From contig OZ020270.1 of assembly GCA_963971225.1 (NCBI GenBank), positions 75,470,432 to 75,534,431 of the forward strand: 64,000 bases of DNA, given 5' to 3'. Positions 1 to 9,623 of this stretch are shown here, in pieces (the first letter of the stretch is position 1; every line of letters starts with the position of its first letter). A program made the translations under genes and the position numbers. The notes under the pieces were generated by a model that was given only the letters and a program-made list of their open reading frames with translations, did not search any database and had not been told where the DNA came from. This DNA comes from Melieria omissa (Eukaryota; Arthropoda; Insecta; Diptera; Ulidiidae).

Positions 1-79
1 AAATCACAAAATTTTACTACAATTTTTCGTTTGTTTGTTTTTACGTTTTTCACCGCTGACAGCTGCACAGCTGATTGGT

Positions 80-165
80 TCGCACGACGACTGCGACCAA
101 ATTAGAATTTGTTCTATCGTCGGACGACCGGTCGTCGGTCGAATATCGCAGTCGTCGTCGTTGTG
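80..165. repeat. GC-rich inverted repeat with a 14-bp palindrome at its centre
   Basis: CGACGACTGCGA near 85-96 is mirrored by TCGCAGTCGTCG at 146-157. Between them GACGACCGGTCGTC (123-136) is a perfect palindrome. The stretch is much richer in CpG than the AT-rich DNA around it. Open frames on both strands here are explained by the low stop-codon content and show no family motif. It may be a transposon end or a regulatory hairpin; I cannot assign it. Confidence 0.4.
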
Positions 166-271
166 GGCAATCACATTAACTGCTGTGTGTTTTAATTTTG
201 ACAGCGTACGTTCGCTGCGTAAAAATCGCACGACGACTTGGTTGTGTTTATACTATCAGTTCGCACCAGTG

Positions 272-1221
272 CACAGTGATTCGTTCCATAGACAAAATTC
301 AAAAAATTTATGGTCTCAGAATTTAACGATTTTGATGTCATTTGAAAGAAAAAACTCCAACTAAGAAAACCCCCGAAAATCTGTGCAAAAAATCAATTAG
401 TGTCTGTGCAAAACCGGCTCAAATTTGAAACTTTTTTCTCAAAAAAATTGGAACTCATATTTTCTGTTTTTTAGTCTATTGAGCAAAAAAATTTTAAAAA
501 TAAATGGTTACCAAGAAGTTACTTAATCTTTCAATATAGAATAAGAAATGATGTGGCCATTTTCGCTTTTAATGTTTTCTCAAAATTTGCCAAGCTGAGG
601 GTTTTACTTCACTTTTAATTCAAAATATTTTTCTAAATTAAAAATCTGAAAATTGGCAAAACTTAGAGGAAAATATCTAAAAAGTATGTGAAAATATGTT
701 CCTGGATTTTTTTTATTTTAAGAAGCATTCTTTCTTTGTCGGATAATGTAATTACATCCTCCGATATCTTCCGATCTCAGAAAATAATTCAATTTGAAAA
801 GTGGTCTTAACACGTATTTTTCGACAAATTTTATTTAATTTATGCCTAAAAGTATGCAATCAGCACGAAAAATGATAAAATCTGCAAAAATGCAAAACAT
901 ACATCTATAGTTATCGTTTTTATTGCAAACCCAGAGGGTTCTAAGAAAATTTCTGTTACTCTTTAGAATAATCAATGTTGACGTTACCGATTAAATGTAA
1001 AATCTGAAAAATCTTGCTAACACACTTGGTGCTATAGCTCTCCAAAAATGACGAAATTTGCAAATTTAAGTCTCAGGCATAGCCAAACTACAACAGTTTA
1101 AGAAAAACAAAATGGCGATTTAAATTCAGCAGACCATGTTTAACTTGTATACCAAATTTTATGAAGAACGGACCACTCCTTCTAATTTTGTCCCGCGGTT
1201 GTATGGAGTCGAATCACTGTG
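272..1221. mobile_element. Transib-like non-autonomous DNA element (950 bp)
   Basis: Both ends read CACAGTGATTCG inward (272-283, and reversed at 1210-1221), a perfect 12-bp terminal inverted repeat. Shorter matching blocks (TCCATA, GACAAAATT) follow in the same order at different spacing. The 5-bp GC-rich sequence CAGTG directly abuts both ends (267-271 and 1222-1226), as expected for a target duplication. A 5-bp GC-rich duplication and a CAC-starting terminus are the known signature of Transib elements, and CACAGTG equals the heptamer of vertebrate V(D)J recombination signals. The AT-rich interior has no transposase frame. The superfamily call rests on termini only, and the repeated GTG/CAC letters at the junction make some coincidence possible. 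Confidence 0.5.
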
Positions 1222-1245
1222 CAGTGATGGAATTCTTGATACTAT

Positions 1246-1583
1246 TGTTACGAAATTCACCAGTTCGTTATCGGCGGTTCGTTTTGATTGTATTTGGAAA
1301 TAAAACAACTTCAGTTATCCAGCGCAACGTAGTCAAAACTAACAATCGCTTTATTTACAAATTTGCACTTGTTCTACTTTACACTACTACTATTGCATGT
1401 TTCCCCATTGCTTGCTCAACACCGACTCGACCCCTTGCGCTGCCACTGCTGCTTTTATACCACTTTTCTTATCGCGCCGAAGTTTCTTGCAACTTCTAAT
1501 TGGAAAGCGCTCGACCATTCTCGCACAGCCCATTTCGAGAACCATCCTTGCCATATCGGACTATACCAAGCGAATTTATAACA
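1246..1583 (-). repeat. Possible solo LTR, gypsy-type
   Basis: The segment starts TGTTACGAAATTC and ends in TTATAACA, giving short TGTTA/TAACA ends. On the minus strand it has a TATAAAAGC box near 1459-1451 and an AATAAA signal near 1357-1352, in the right order for an LTR. The 4-bp flanks (CTAT, GTTT) do not match, so the boundaries and the call are weak. Confidence 0.25.
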
Positions 1584-1789
1584 GTTTTGCTGTACTTCAC
1601 AGTGCATGCCTAAAAGTATGCTTGGAAAACATTCGTGCGGAGAAAGGCATTCCTGTACAGTGCGGCACAGAATCTCTCATCGTATCACTATTGTACTATT
1701 TTGATACAATCACAGTTTAAAAAGTATGTTCGTACACAGGCCGCGTTTTTGGTACACACTAGTCGAGAAACCAAAAGACAATTTTGCAT

Positions 1790-2633
1790 TGCCTTTTAGC
1801 ACTAAAAACAAAAAGTTTTGCAAATTGTGTGGCAACCTTAAAAGGAAAATTGGTGCATAGCTTATCATCTGTAACTAGTTATGGATAGTTTTTGTCATAT
1901 TACCTTCTTTAATGCAATCGGAAGACGCACGAATTCACACATTTCTTCTAAGAATTGCATATTTGCTAAATTTCTTCTAAATGGTGAACATTTAGCAAGA
2001 AATTTTTTGAAAAAAGAAGTAATTGATGGCAAAAATATAAACGACATAAATTTATTTGAAGATCAATTACCTGTTGGCGATGTGTATTGTTGAGTTGGAG
2101 TAGATTTGTTAATTTGCTCAGGGGTTTTATCTGATGAAGCTGTTTTAAAATGTAAAGAAAATGTCGTGAGTTTTACATAAAGTTTCTTGACTCTTTAAGA
2201 AAAAGAGTTAACTTTAATGATATATTAAACTGTTGCCAAAGTTTTCACCCGAGCATATCTTGCTGGGTAAAACACAAACTGTTGTACCAATTGTGTCCAA
2301 GCTTTTCCTAAAGTGATTAAATATCTCGAAGAAATTAGACTATACTCATTATAGGAAATTTTCAGAATATGAAGAACCAAAATCTTTTAAAATTTTAGAA
2401 TTACAAAATGAATTAAACAAGTCTCTTTTCAAAAACATTTTAAGACTTGTTAAAGGTATTTATCTATTCCCCACTCTTCATCCAGTGTAGAGCACGTATT
2501 TTCTGTACACAATTTAATCAAAAGTAAATTTCGATCCCGTTTACAAGTAAGCACTGCTTCGTCGTTAATACAAACAAAAGATTTCTTGAAAGCCAGTAAT
2601 AAATGTTGTTATGATTTTAAGGTCCCCTCCTAA
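1790..2633 (+). pseudogene. hAT-type transposase relic (C-terminal dimerisation domain at 2478-2633)
   Basis: The frame 2478-2633 ends in TAA and encodes 51 residues beginning SSSVEHVFSVHNLIKSKFRS. Serine-x-VE-x-VFS followed by a basic helix is typical of the C-terminal dimerisation domain of hAT transposases (the ZBED-like group). Upstream, 1816-1836 reads FCKLCGN, which resembles the first half of a BED finger. The roughly 600 bp between them is shifted and stopped repeatedly. No matching termini were found, so the element ends are unknown. It cannot make a working protein. Confidence 0.5.
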
Positions 2634-2925
2634 CTTATCCTATGCAAATGTACCTGAAGATAATTATTCCTATTTAGAATAATTTACATATGTACATATG
2701 TTTCTTGTTTAAATTAGAAGTGAATTCCATGTGTTGTTAAATATACATTTTAGTTTCGAATACAACTTTTGAATTTTGTATTAATAAAAATGTTATTAAA
2801 TTGGCCTTTCACTTAATTGGGAGCTTGGAAAAAAATTGATACAATTTGCTTGAATATGGTCCACTCCTATGCTGATGTTTGATACGACACACTTGGGCCC
2901 AAATTCCATCACTGGTTCGCACAGT

Positions 2926-3075
2926 CAATAAGGGTAAACTGAAGCGCTTGCTCTCCTGCTGGCACCACTCTTTCCCTTTTGTGGCTTCCCCCCACTCTAT
3001 GAAGCTCGCAAACAAAAATTTGAATTTTTGAGCTCAGATGCGCCTTCTATACACTTCATATTCTTTGGTCAAAGA
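2926..3075 (+). repeat. Dispersed repeat family A, copy 1
   Basis: Contains the family core CAGATGCGC-x-TTCT-x-TA-x-A near 3040, preceded by a CTTCCCCCC tract and a GCTCGC..AAA..TTT stretch. The same order of blocks recurs inverted at 4850-5115 and directly at 5350-5690, and the core alone recurs near 19520. No protein-coding signal was seen. Confidence 0.5.
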
Positions 3076-3289
3076 CAATTATAGTATAAGATGTCCTACG
3101 CTCATACAACCGAATGGCATAGAGCGAGCTCGAATTTGCAAAACTTTTCATTATCGAGAGCAAGCAAGCGTCGGTACAGTGAGAGCGTAATAATATTAAC
3201 GCTCTTTGTTTTGCTCACACAAAGCACAACGGCTTTGATCACTGCCAAGCAAAAGCAGAATTGTGTGCGCTCACTTTACATTCGTTGAA

Positions 3290-3512
3290 TCACTAAGCAA
3301 ATAAACACATAGAGGTACCACGCAGTACACAATTTTTCGGTCACGCAAATCTAGCACAGTAGGTCTCACACGTACTTCGGCCAAAGTAAATCCTAAGTAG
3401 CGCCACTCTTTGACAACCAGGCGTCGATTCTGTATGACAAGAACCGTCAAATTGTTGTTGTTCACGTGTAAAACTGAACTCACCACGATGGCCGGACACT
3501 AGTGGCAGGATT
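3290..3512 (-). repeat. Dispersed repeat family B, copy 1
   Basis: On the minus strand this copy shares GACCTACT-x-GCT and CCTCTATGTGTTTATTTGC with 18085-18150. It also shares AAATCCTAAGTAGCGCCACTC and GGCCGGACACTAGTGGCA with 6440-6500, where the two blocks are adjacent. Here they are separated by about 70 bp. The sharing pattern suggests a multi-part element or tandem of modules; function unknown. Confidence 0.4.
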
Positions 3513-4154
3513 GCGTGTACGTGAAAAATACTGAAAAAATTGCAGTTTCAATGAATTTCTTAAACGTAATTTAAGACGATTTTATAAAGGAATCGCTTAC
3601 TTTTTATGTTGGTATAACCAGAGAAAAGAAAGCTAAATAAAATTCTCATAAATTATTTGGTTTTTACCAACATTTATGAACAAATTTAATTTTTTTCGTT
3701 TGTTATTCAAGAGCAACTCTGCCTTCGGTATATATATTCACCACAAGTCATTGTCAGTTGCAAATGAAATTAAAATGGTATTCTTAACATAAACTTATAT
3801 ATTTTGTTAAAAATTTTGCAAAAATATAATTCATAATTTTATGTAGGAACAAAATCTGCATACTTTCATTTTTATTCATTTATTCAGTTGCCAGGACAAT
3901 GGAAAAAATATGCACTTTGCTTTCCACAAAGTTTGATCGCTATTTCTTCAACTCAAAATTTATAAGTTTAACAATTTGCTAGCCTTCAATTATTAATTTC
4001 AATTCGCAAAAGCATCAATTTCCAGCAAAGCTAATACCAAATGCACCTGCATGAAAACGGCCTCTAAAGAGCTGCACCGCGTCGCACACGTCGACAATCG
4101 ATTATTGTTGTTGCTGCTGTTGTGGTTAATGCTCAATATTTTGCATTACTGTAG
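3513..4154. other. AT-rich stretch without a gene
   Basis: No frame with recognisable homology and no clear terminal repeats. A few runs of A and T and a TATATATA tract near 3730 are all that stands out. Confidence 0.5.
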
Positions 4155-4800
4155 TTATTCACAAATCTTTCGACCAGAATCGAAACTCCGACCCAAGCCA
4201 CGCGTATTCAGCGCTGTGCGATACAGCTTATATCCCAGTTCGAATGGCACCACAGAGTCATCCTCGGCATGGAGAATCATCACTGTCTGCTTAAATTCAC
4301 CAATCTGCTTATCCGTTTCGAAGCGCAGCGAATTGGCGTACATGGGTCGTTCAAAGGTCAAATCAAACCAGGGCAGATCTTTGAACGGCTGCAGGCACAC
4401 GGAACAAAATATACTTGCAATATTTTAGCATAATCAATGGGAAAATGAGTACAAGAAAACCACCCGCGTAGTAGTAGTGCACACAAGTTACTCGCCATAC
4501 CGGTGCCCAGCGAATGGCCCCAGATGAACACCAGGTTCGAGGTCACTGAGGTGATGTACTTGTAGACGGCGATGGCATCGCGCACAACACGCTTCTCGGT
4601 GGGCGAGACCTGATCCGAATCGCCATAGCCGCGATAGTCCAGCGAGAGCACGTGGTAGCCGAGCTTGCGCAGCAGCTTGTACGACGCCGGCCACCTTCAG
4701 CAGGTGCTCGTAGAAGTTCTCCTCGTTGTCGGGCGTCACCTGCGTCACAGTGTTCTAAAAATGGGTTAGCGCCGCATCGTCATCGGTCATATTCCGGGCT
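4155..4800 (-). pseudogene. ABHD12-like alpha/beta-hydrolase fragment, apparently damaged
   Basis: Minus-strand translation gives two blocks of an alpha/beta-hydrolase. The first (4651-4470) contains LDYRGYGDSD and the nucleophile elbow WGHSLGTG. The second (4400-4200) contains PWFDLTFERP and the acid-bearing HAEDDSVVPF. This order and wording match the ABHD12 group, endoplasmic-reticulum lipases acting on lysophosphatidylserine and monoacylglycerol. A CTGCAG acceptor precedes the second block and a GT donor follows the first, so a small intron of about 75 bp is plausible. However, the usual segment between the elbow and the second block is missing, the catalytic histidine region is absent, and the block upstream of LDYRGYG is in another frame (shift near 4690). 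GC content is clearly higher than in the surroundings, as expected of gene-derived DNA. It could also be a true partial gene with exons outside the window, but a pseudogene fits better. Confidence 0.6.
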
Positions 4801-4849
4801 TCCGGAAGTTCCTGCAACACAAAATACTCATGTCAACGATGTGCCACGA

Positions 4850-5115
4850 AAACTCGATATAACCACAGAATAAACAGTATACAGAAGGCGCATCTGAAAT
4901 AATTTTGCGATTTCATTTCAGACGCGGGCGGGAAGCAACAAAGGTGAGGAAAATGTAAAGGGAACCGAGAGAGTAAGCGCGAATTGATGTATTGTATACG
5001 CATAGATTCGATGGTTTTGGGCTTTATTCTCATTTCGACAACAACACGCAATGTTGTCGCTTTCCGCAGCAAGCCAGCTTGGCTTTACTCGTGCACATTG
5101 AAATAGTGGTTGATT
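4850..5115 (-). repeat. Dispersed repeat family A, copy 2 (inverted arm)
   Basis: Read on the minus strand it carries, in order, TGCCTTGGCGATTGC, CTTACTCTCTCG, TTGCTTCCC and CAGATGCGCCTTCTGTATAC. These are the same blocks as in the 5350-5690 copy in opposite orientation, so the two form a diverged inverted pair around a spacer of about 235 bp. Confidence 0.5.
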
Positions 5116-5349
5116 TGGCAAAGCAATCGCCAAGGCAAATTCAATAGGTAGTTGCAGCATTCTTTGATAATTAGCACAACATTGTAGCAATAGTTTTCCA
5201 CTTATTATCACTTTCTTAATGCGTCTTGGTTGTTTCAATATTTAACACATATATTTCATTGTAGCCATTTGTACTTTTTACAACTTCTATTTTACAAGCA
5301 GACCAAAAGAACTTATAAAATCCATTGAATTTTGGTTTTTCCCGTAGTG

Positions 5350-5690
5350 CTACCACCTTATGTGCCTTGGCGATCGCTCAATCAATTTTTCTATGAAACT
5401 GCCTGTCCACTTCTTGTCTTGTTTGTCAAAAAGCAAGCGGAGAGCGAGCACGAGCCAGCACCAACATGCAAGCGGCACATCGCTTTGTTGCCCAACAACA
5501 ACAACCACAGTGTGTGGTGCGCGGTCGCAGCTTCTCAGCTTACGCTCTCGCGCTCTGTGCGTTCTCATCCCCTTTACTGCTTCCCCCCGCATCCACAAAC
5601 GGGTCGTACCGCTGGAACCCGCGAAGAAAATTTTCTTTACACCAGATGCGCATTCTGTATATTGTTTGTTCTGTGATATAACAAACCTGA
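5350..5690 (+). repeat. Dispersed repeat family A, copy 3 (inverted arm)
   Basis: The most complete copy seen: TGCCTTGGCGATCGCT near 5361, CTTACGCTCTCGCG near 5538, TGCTTCCCCCCGC near 5579, and CAGATGCGCATTCTGTATAT near 5643. Overlapping frames on both strands are open here but lack any family motif and are best read as chance. Confidence 0.5.
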
Positions 5691-6431
5691 TGGATGCAAC
5701 TCCAATATATGTATATCGTTGCGAAAAATTGTCCTTTTGAGAAATTTAATGAAAAATGACATTTCAGTTTTGCCTTGGTTGTGAAATTTGCACATTTTGT
5801 GGTGAAAGTGGTCAAATTATTATAAGACAGGGTTGAAATTTTTGTTAACGATTATGAATATAGAAATGTATTTAGATGGGAAATGTTTGTAATGATTATG
5901 ATTTCATTAAAATTATTTCATTCAGTTCAGTCGCATCAAAGAAATTTAATAATGAATACGAAAATGTTCTTCTGAACACATTCATCATCTTTTGATTAAA
6001 TTATCGTGTTGGGAGTTTATATTACCAATCAAAATGAATGAATAAAAACATATTTTTAGTACGTATTAAGAGCTCTGAAGATGCACGACATTACTATAAC
6101 ACACAAATTTTGAAATAATTTATTGCAAGAAACTTTGTCGTTCGCATTTTACCTTGTACAATAACAAAATTACCTTGATATTGATTCAGATTGTTTTATG
6201 TTTTTATCATGAAATTATTTTTAGGAAAGAAAAATTGAAATTTTTATTCAAATGTTGTCTATTTTAATCAATTGTGGTAATAACTATTGTATTTCTCCAG
6301 TAATTTTACAGTTTTGTTAAGATATTTAATCTTTCAAACATTTCTTTATTTCTTGATTGGAAAGAGCAGTCAGAAAATTAGGCATCAAATTTACTCCCAA
6401 AACCAACAGAAAATCGTTCTGGGGTAGCACT
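5691..6431. other. AT-rich stretch without a gene
   Basis: No coding frame of note, no clear inverted ends and no tandem repeat were found. Confidence 0.5.
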
Positions 6432-6500
6432 GCTTGTGCGGCAACACTGCCACTAGTGTCCGGCCAAAAAAGAGTGGCGCTACTTAGGATTTACCATGGC
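6432..6500 (+). repeat. Dispersed repeat family B, copy 2
   Basis: Reads GCCACTAGTGTCCGGCC followed at once by AGAGTGGCGCTACTTAGGA. Both blocks occur in 3390-3510 in inverted orientation. Confidence 0.45.
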
Positions 6501-6560
6501 ACAATAAACAAGGTAATAGCATCCCCGCAACACCAAAAACCACATGTATTTTGTTGGTAG

Positions 6561-6784
6561 GATCGTTTATCGCTACTGTCAAATTCAGCTGTCATTTCCC
6601 GACGAAAGAGGGAGAAACTGAAAACAGACAAAAGTGATTGTTGCCAGACGGTGCTGTATTTGAGAGAAAAAACGGGAAAAGTGCTCAGGTCAGTTGTTTT
6701 CAGTCAGGTATTTTCATTTCAACCGATGCGGCAACACCGCACCACTGCTGACACCGACGATTTTGACAGAAGCGATAAACGATC
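6561..6784. mobile_element. MITE with about 24-bp inverted ends (224 bp)
   Basis: GATCGTTTATCGCTACTGTC at 6561-6580 is matched by the reverse complement of 6765-6784 with one mismatch, and the similarity runs on as CAAA. The interior has no coding capacity. Flanking bases do not give an obvious duplication longer than 2 bp (AG), so the superfamily is open. Confidence 0.5.
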
Positions 6785-6926
6785 AGCCGGTGGCTTGCTA
6801 CAACCTTGTTAGTTGAACCATGGGATTTACTTTGCTTCGGCTATACGAAGTTTTGTCGCTGGCTTCGTCAAACTTCAATTTTCGAAGTTTATCTTCATTC
6901 TGTGTGGGATGCAGTGTTGCCGCTGT

Positions 6927-7634
6927 AAAATTTTAAAAAGTCGCAGAAAAAGTGTCACAGCCGCAAAAAAAGTGTCAAGTGATCCAATTTTGTTATACGT
7001 ATAAACTTTCATTATTTCACCTTTCGAAACTCATTATTTTTAATAAATTTCTAAAGAAGATAATTTTCTGTGAAAAAAACTGTTTTCTCCTAAAATTTAT
7101 TGATAAGGAATATATTAAAAAGTCCCAATATGCATGTTTCGTATTTATTACGAAAAAATTTCAAAGCATATGCCTAATGAGTATTTTGAAACACGCAAAA
7201 ATAAAAAAATTAACTTTACGAAACAATTTTCAAAATGTTGGGGAATTCTTTGTAAGGTGCCACTCTTTGTAATGTGCCACTCCTGCTTGATTTTGATGTT
7301 CCAGCAATCCAAGCAAAAAAATGCCTACCGTCATTTAAGGTGTATATGACAACATAAATTTTAATGCGGTTTTAAGGGGGAAAAATGTAAAATTTGGTTA
7401 AGAAAAAACTTAAAAATAAAGCTGAAGGTTTTTGTTGCGGTGAAAAATAAATCAAATACGTCTAAAAAACTAAGGTAAATATCAGTGTTGGACTTAATTT
7501 TTAATGCTTTTTCATAATCCGAAATGATATCCGAGCATATCGTAAGAGGAGAACATTTATTCAATGATTTCCAAAATGGCGTGAAAATGTAAAGTGCCAC
7601 CCCTCTTTTTTCATTTTATTTGTGATACTACATA
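6927..7634. other. Left arm of the hAT element, no gene
   Basis: AT-rich. Small frames show no homology. Contains the GTGCCAC-type motifs noted for the element and nothing else I can name. Confidence 0.5.
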
Positions 7635-8814
7635 CTACTGTGTACAAAGAATACCCGGAATTTTCCCATTTAAACTACGCGGTTAAATATTTTCGCCGAA
7701 TTATTTTTTTTTAATTCGTACAACTGTCACACATGTGATGTCAACACATGTCAAATTATACGTCAAAATACTCATTAGTGTTTAAATTACGCTTGGTTTT
7801 GTGAGACGCGAAAAGTGAATTCGGCGATTTTTATAATGTCTGAAATTATCCAACAAAGAAGTGCGACCAGATTTTGTTTCCTGAACGGAATAACCGCTGC
7901 GGAAACGTTGAGAATGTTGCAGAAGGCCTACGGAGACCATGCTCTATCAAAAACAACAACATTTGATTGGTATGAAATGTTCAGAGAAGGCAGAGTACGC
8001 GTTGAAGACGAAGAGCGGCCAGGCGGACCACGCACATCAACTGATAAGCAACACTTCAAGCAAGTGAAGGAAATGGTGATGGAAAATCGTCGGCTGACAT
8101 GCAGAGACATTGCTTCTATTGTTGGAATATCAAATGGATCGGCCATCACAATTTTAAAGGACATTGCTTACGACACGGAAACAGCCGACCAATCGAGCGA
8201 ATATCGTGCCAAAGGTGAGGCAAGGCCGAAACATCCGCGCCAAAGTTGCTCAAAAATCAAGGTCATGTTGACAATTTTCTTCGATTATCGTGGTGTTGTG
8301 CATTATGAGTTCCTTTCGCCGGGCCAAACTGTTAACAAGGAATATTACTTGAGCGTTATGCGTCGTTTGCGTGAAGCTATTCGCAAAAAGAGACCGGATT
8401 TATGGAGAGACAATTCTTGGTTTTTGCATCACGATAATGCACCATCTCACACGGCATTGGTTCTTCGTGAGCATTTCGCCAAAAATGAAACTCATATCGT
8501 TCCACAGCCACCGTATTCGCCTGATTCGCCGTATTCGCTCCTTGTGACTTCTGGCTATTCTCCAAACTCAAAAGACCACTTCGAGGACACCGTTTTGAAT
8601 CGATTGAAGAGATTCAACGTGAATCGGCGCGCGCATTGAAGGCCATACCGGAAGGTGACTATTTGGCATGCTTCGAAGATTGGAAAGTCCGTTGACATAA
8701 GTGCATTGCATCGGGGGGGGGGGACTACTTTGAAGGCGATGACATTGATTTGGAAGAATAAATAAAGATTTTTTTAATTATAAACAAATTCCGGGTATTC
8801 TTTGTACACAGTAG
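7635..8814 (+). mobile_element. Degenerate mariner (Tc1/mariner superfamily, about 1.18 kb)
   Basis: Inverted ends CTACTGTGTACAAAGAATAC (7635 onward and reversed to 8814) extend through CCGGAATTT, and a TA lies outside each (7633-7634 and 8815-8816). The interior carries a broken transposase. It is nested in the 6912-9466 hAT element. Confidence 0.9.
7836..8761 (+). pseudogene. Mariner transposase, inactivated
   Basis: The N-terminal helix-turn-helix part (TTTFDWYEMFREGRVRVEDE, then GISNGSAITILKD) and the catalytic-domain segments FFDYRGVVHYEF and HHDNAPSHTAL are clear, so this was a DD34D mariner transposase binding its own inverted ends. After ITILKD the sequence jumps to DTETADQSSEYR. The part holding the linker and the first catalytic aspartate (normally before ETW) is deleted in frame. 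A short duplication of CCGTATTCG near 8530 shifts the frame just before the third aspartate region. Later lesions are a TGA in place of tryptophan near 8694 and a run of ten Gs from about 8713 that shifts the end. The start was chosen at the ATG before SEIIQQ, the usual family position. Confidence 0.9.
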
Positions 8815-9450
8815 TATATCGGTAAAATGACTTTTTCTTGCTCGGAATCGTCATTAAAATGAATTTAAAGTGTTAGTAAATTTTTCTCTAATCCTATCAT
8901 GAGGCAAAAATTAGTTCAGTTGTGTGTATTAATGTCCATGTAGTTATTCTTTTAATTCGTTACCATTCAATATGCATTTGGCTTTCGGTGATTTTCTATT
9001 CAATTCAAATTAAATTCAATAATCTTTCGTAAATTTTCTAAATCATGCATTTTTACTTGAGATTTCTACGTTTTTTGCGATTTTTTTAGGGGATGTCACT
9101 TTAGATTAAACACTTTTAGGTTGTCGATTTTTAAAACTTTGGGAAATTGGCTGTAAAATTAGTATTTACAAAAAATTCAAAGGAGATGTTTCCTTGGATC
9201 ATAGCTCTTTAAACCATCTTTCTAACGGTATATTAACATTGGCGATAAGTTAATTTTCTAACGAGTTATACGCAAAAAGTGCCACTACGTGGTGGCACAT
9301 TACATAGAATTCCTTTACATATAAACTTTTTGATAAAAGGGGGCAAAAGTCGCATGATTTTGAAGAAAAGTGTCAAAATAAGCCTATTTTTAAAAAGTCG
9401 GTGTCAGGTGGCATCGGTCTCCAAAAAGGGTCAATTTGACACTTTAGTCG
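8815..9450. other. Right arm of the hAT element, no gene
   Basis: AT-rich. Holds CACTACGTGGTGGCAC near 9281, an imperfect palindrome, and several AAAGTGTC motifs close to the right end. No frame of interest. Confidence 0.5.
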
Positions 9451-9623
9451 CACAACGGCAACACTGGTGGGATGTTCGACAAGGAACATCAATTGCGAGC
9501 TGTGCTGTGCTGCTTGGCACGAGACGGCGCGCCGCGGCGTACCGTTTGCAAATTCGAATATGCAAGGGTGTGTGTCCGTGTGAAAATAAATGTGCGTGTT
9601 GCTTGTGTAGGCGAATGAAAACA

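Larger units (their letters stand above)
6912..9466. mobile_element. hAT-type non-autonomous element (2,555 bp) interrupted by a mariner
   Basis: The ends are CAGTGTTGCCGCTGT at 6912 and CAGTGTTGCCGTTGT read inward from 9466, 14 of 15 matching. The flanking octamer GTGGGATG is identical on both sides (6904-6911 and 9467-9474), which fixes the borders and the superfamily, since hAT elements duplicate 8 bp. Subterminal copies of AAGTGTCA and AAGTGCCAC occur in both arms (6949, 6970, 7256, 9275), resembling transposase-binding repeats. No hAT transposase frame survives. A mariner relic (7635-8814) sits inside and is therefore younger than this insertion. Confidence 0.85.

Noticed and set aside
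35..364. Open frames on both strands at the left edge
   Set aside because: They overlap an inverted repeat and a transposon end, show no family motif and cross the Transib-like border.
5332..5815. Several overlapping open frames of 70-126 codons
   Set aside because: They lie in repeat family A, are open on both strands and carry only low-complexity text such as runs of Q, T and S.
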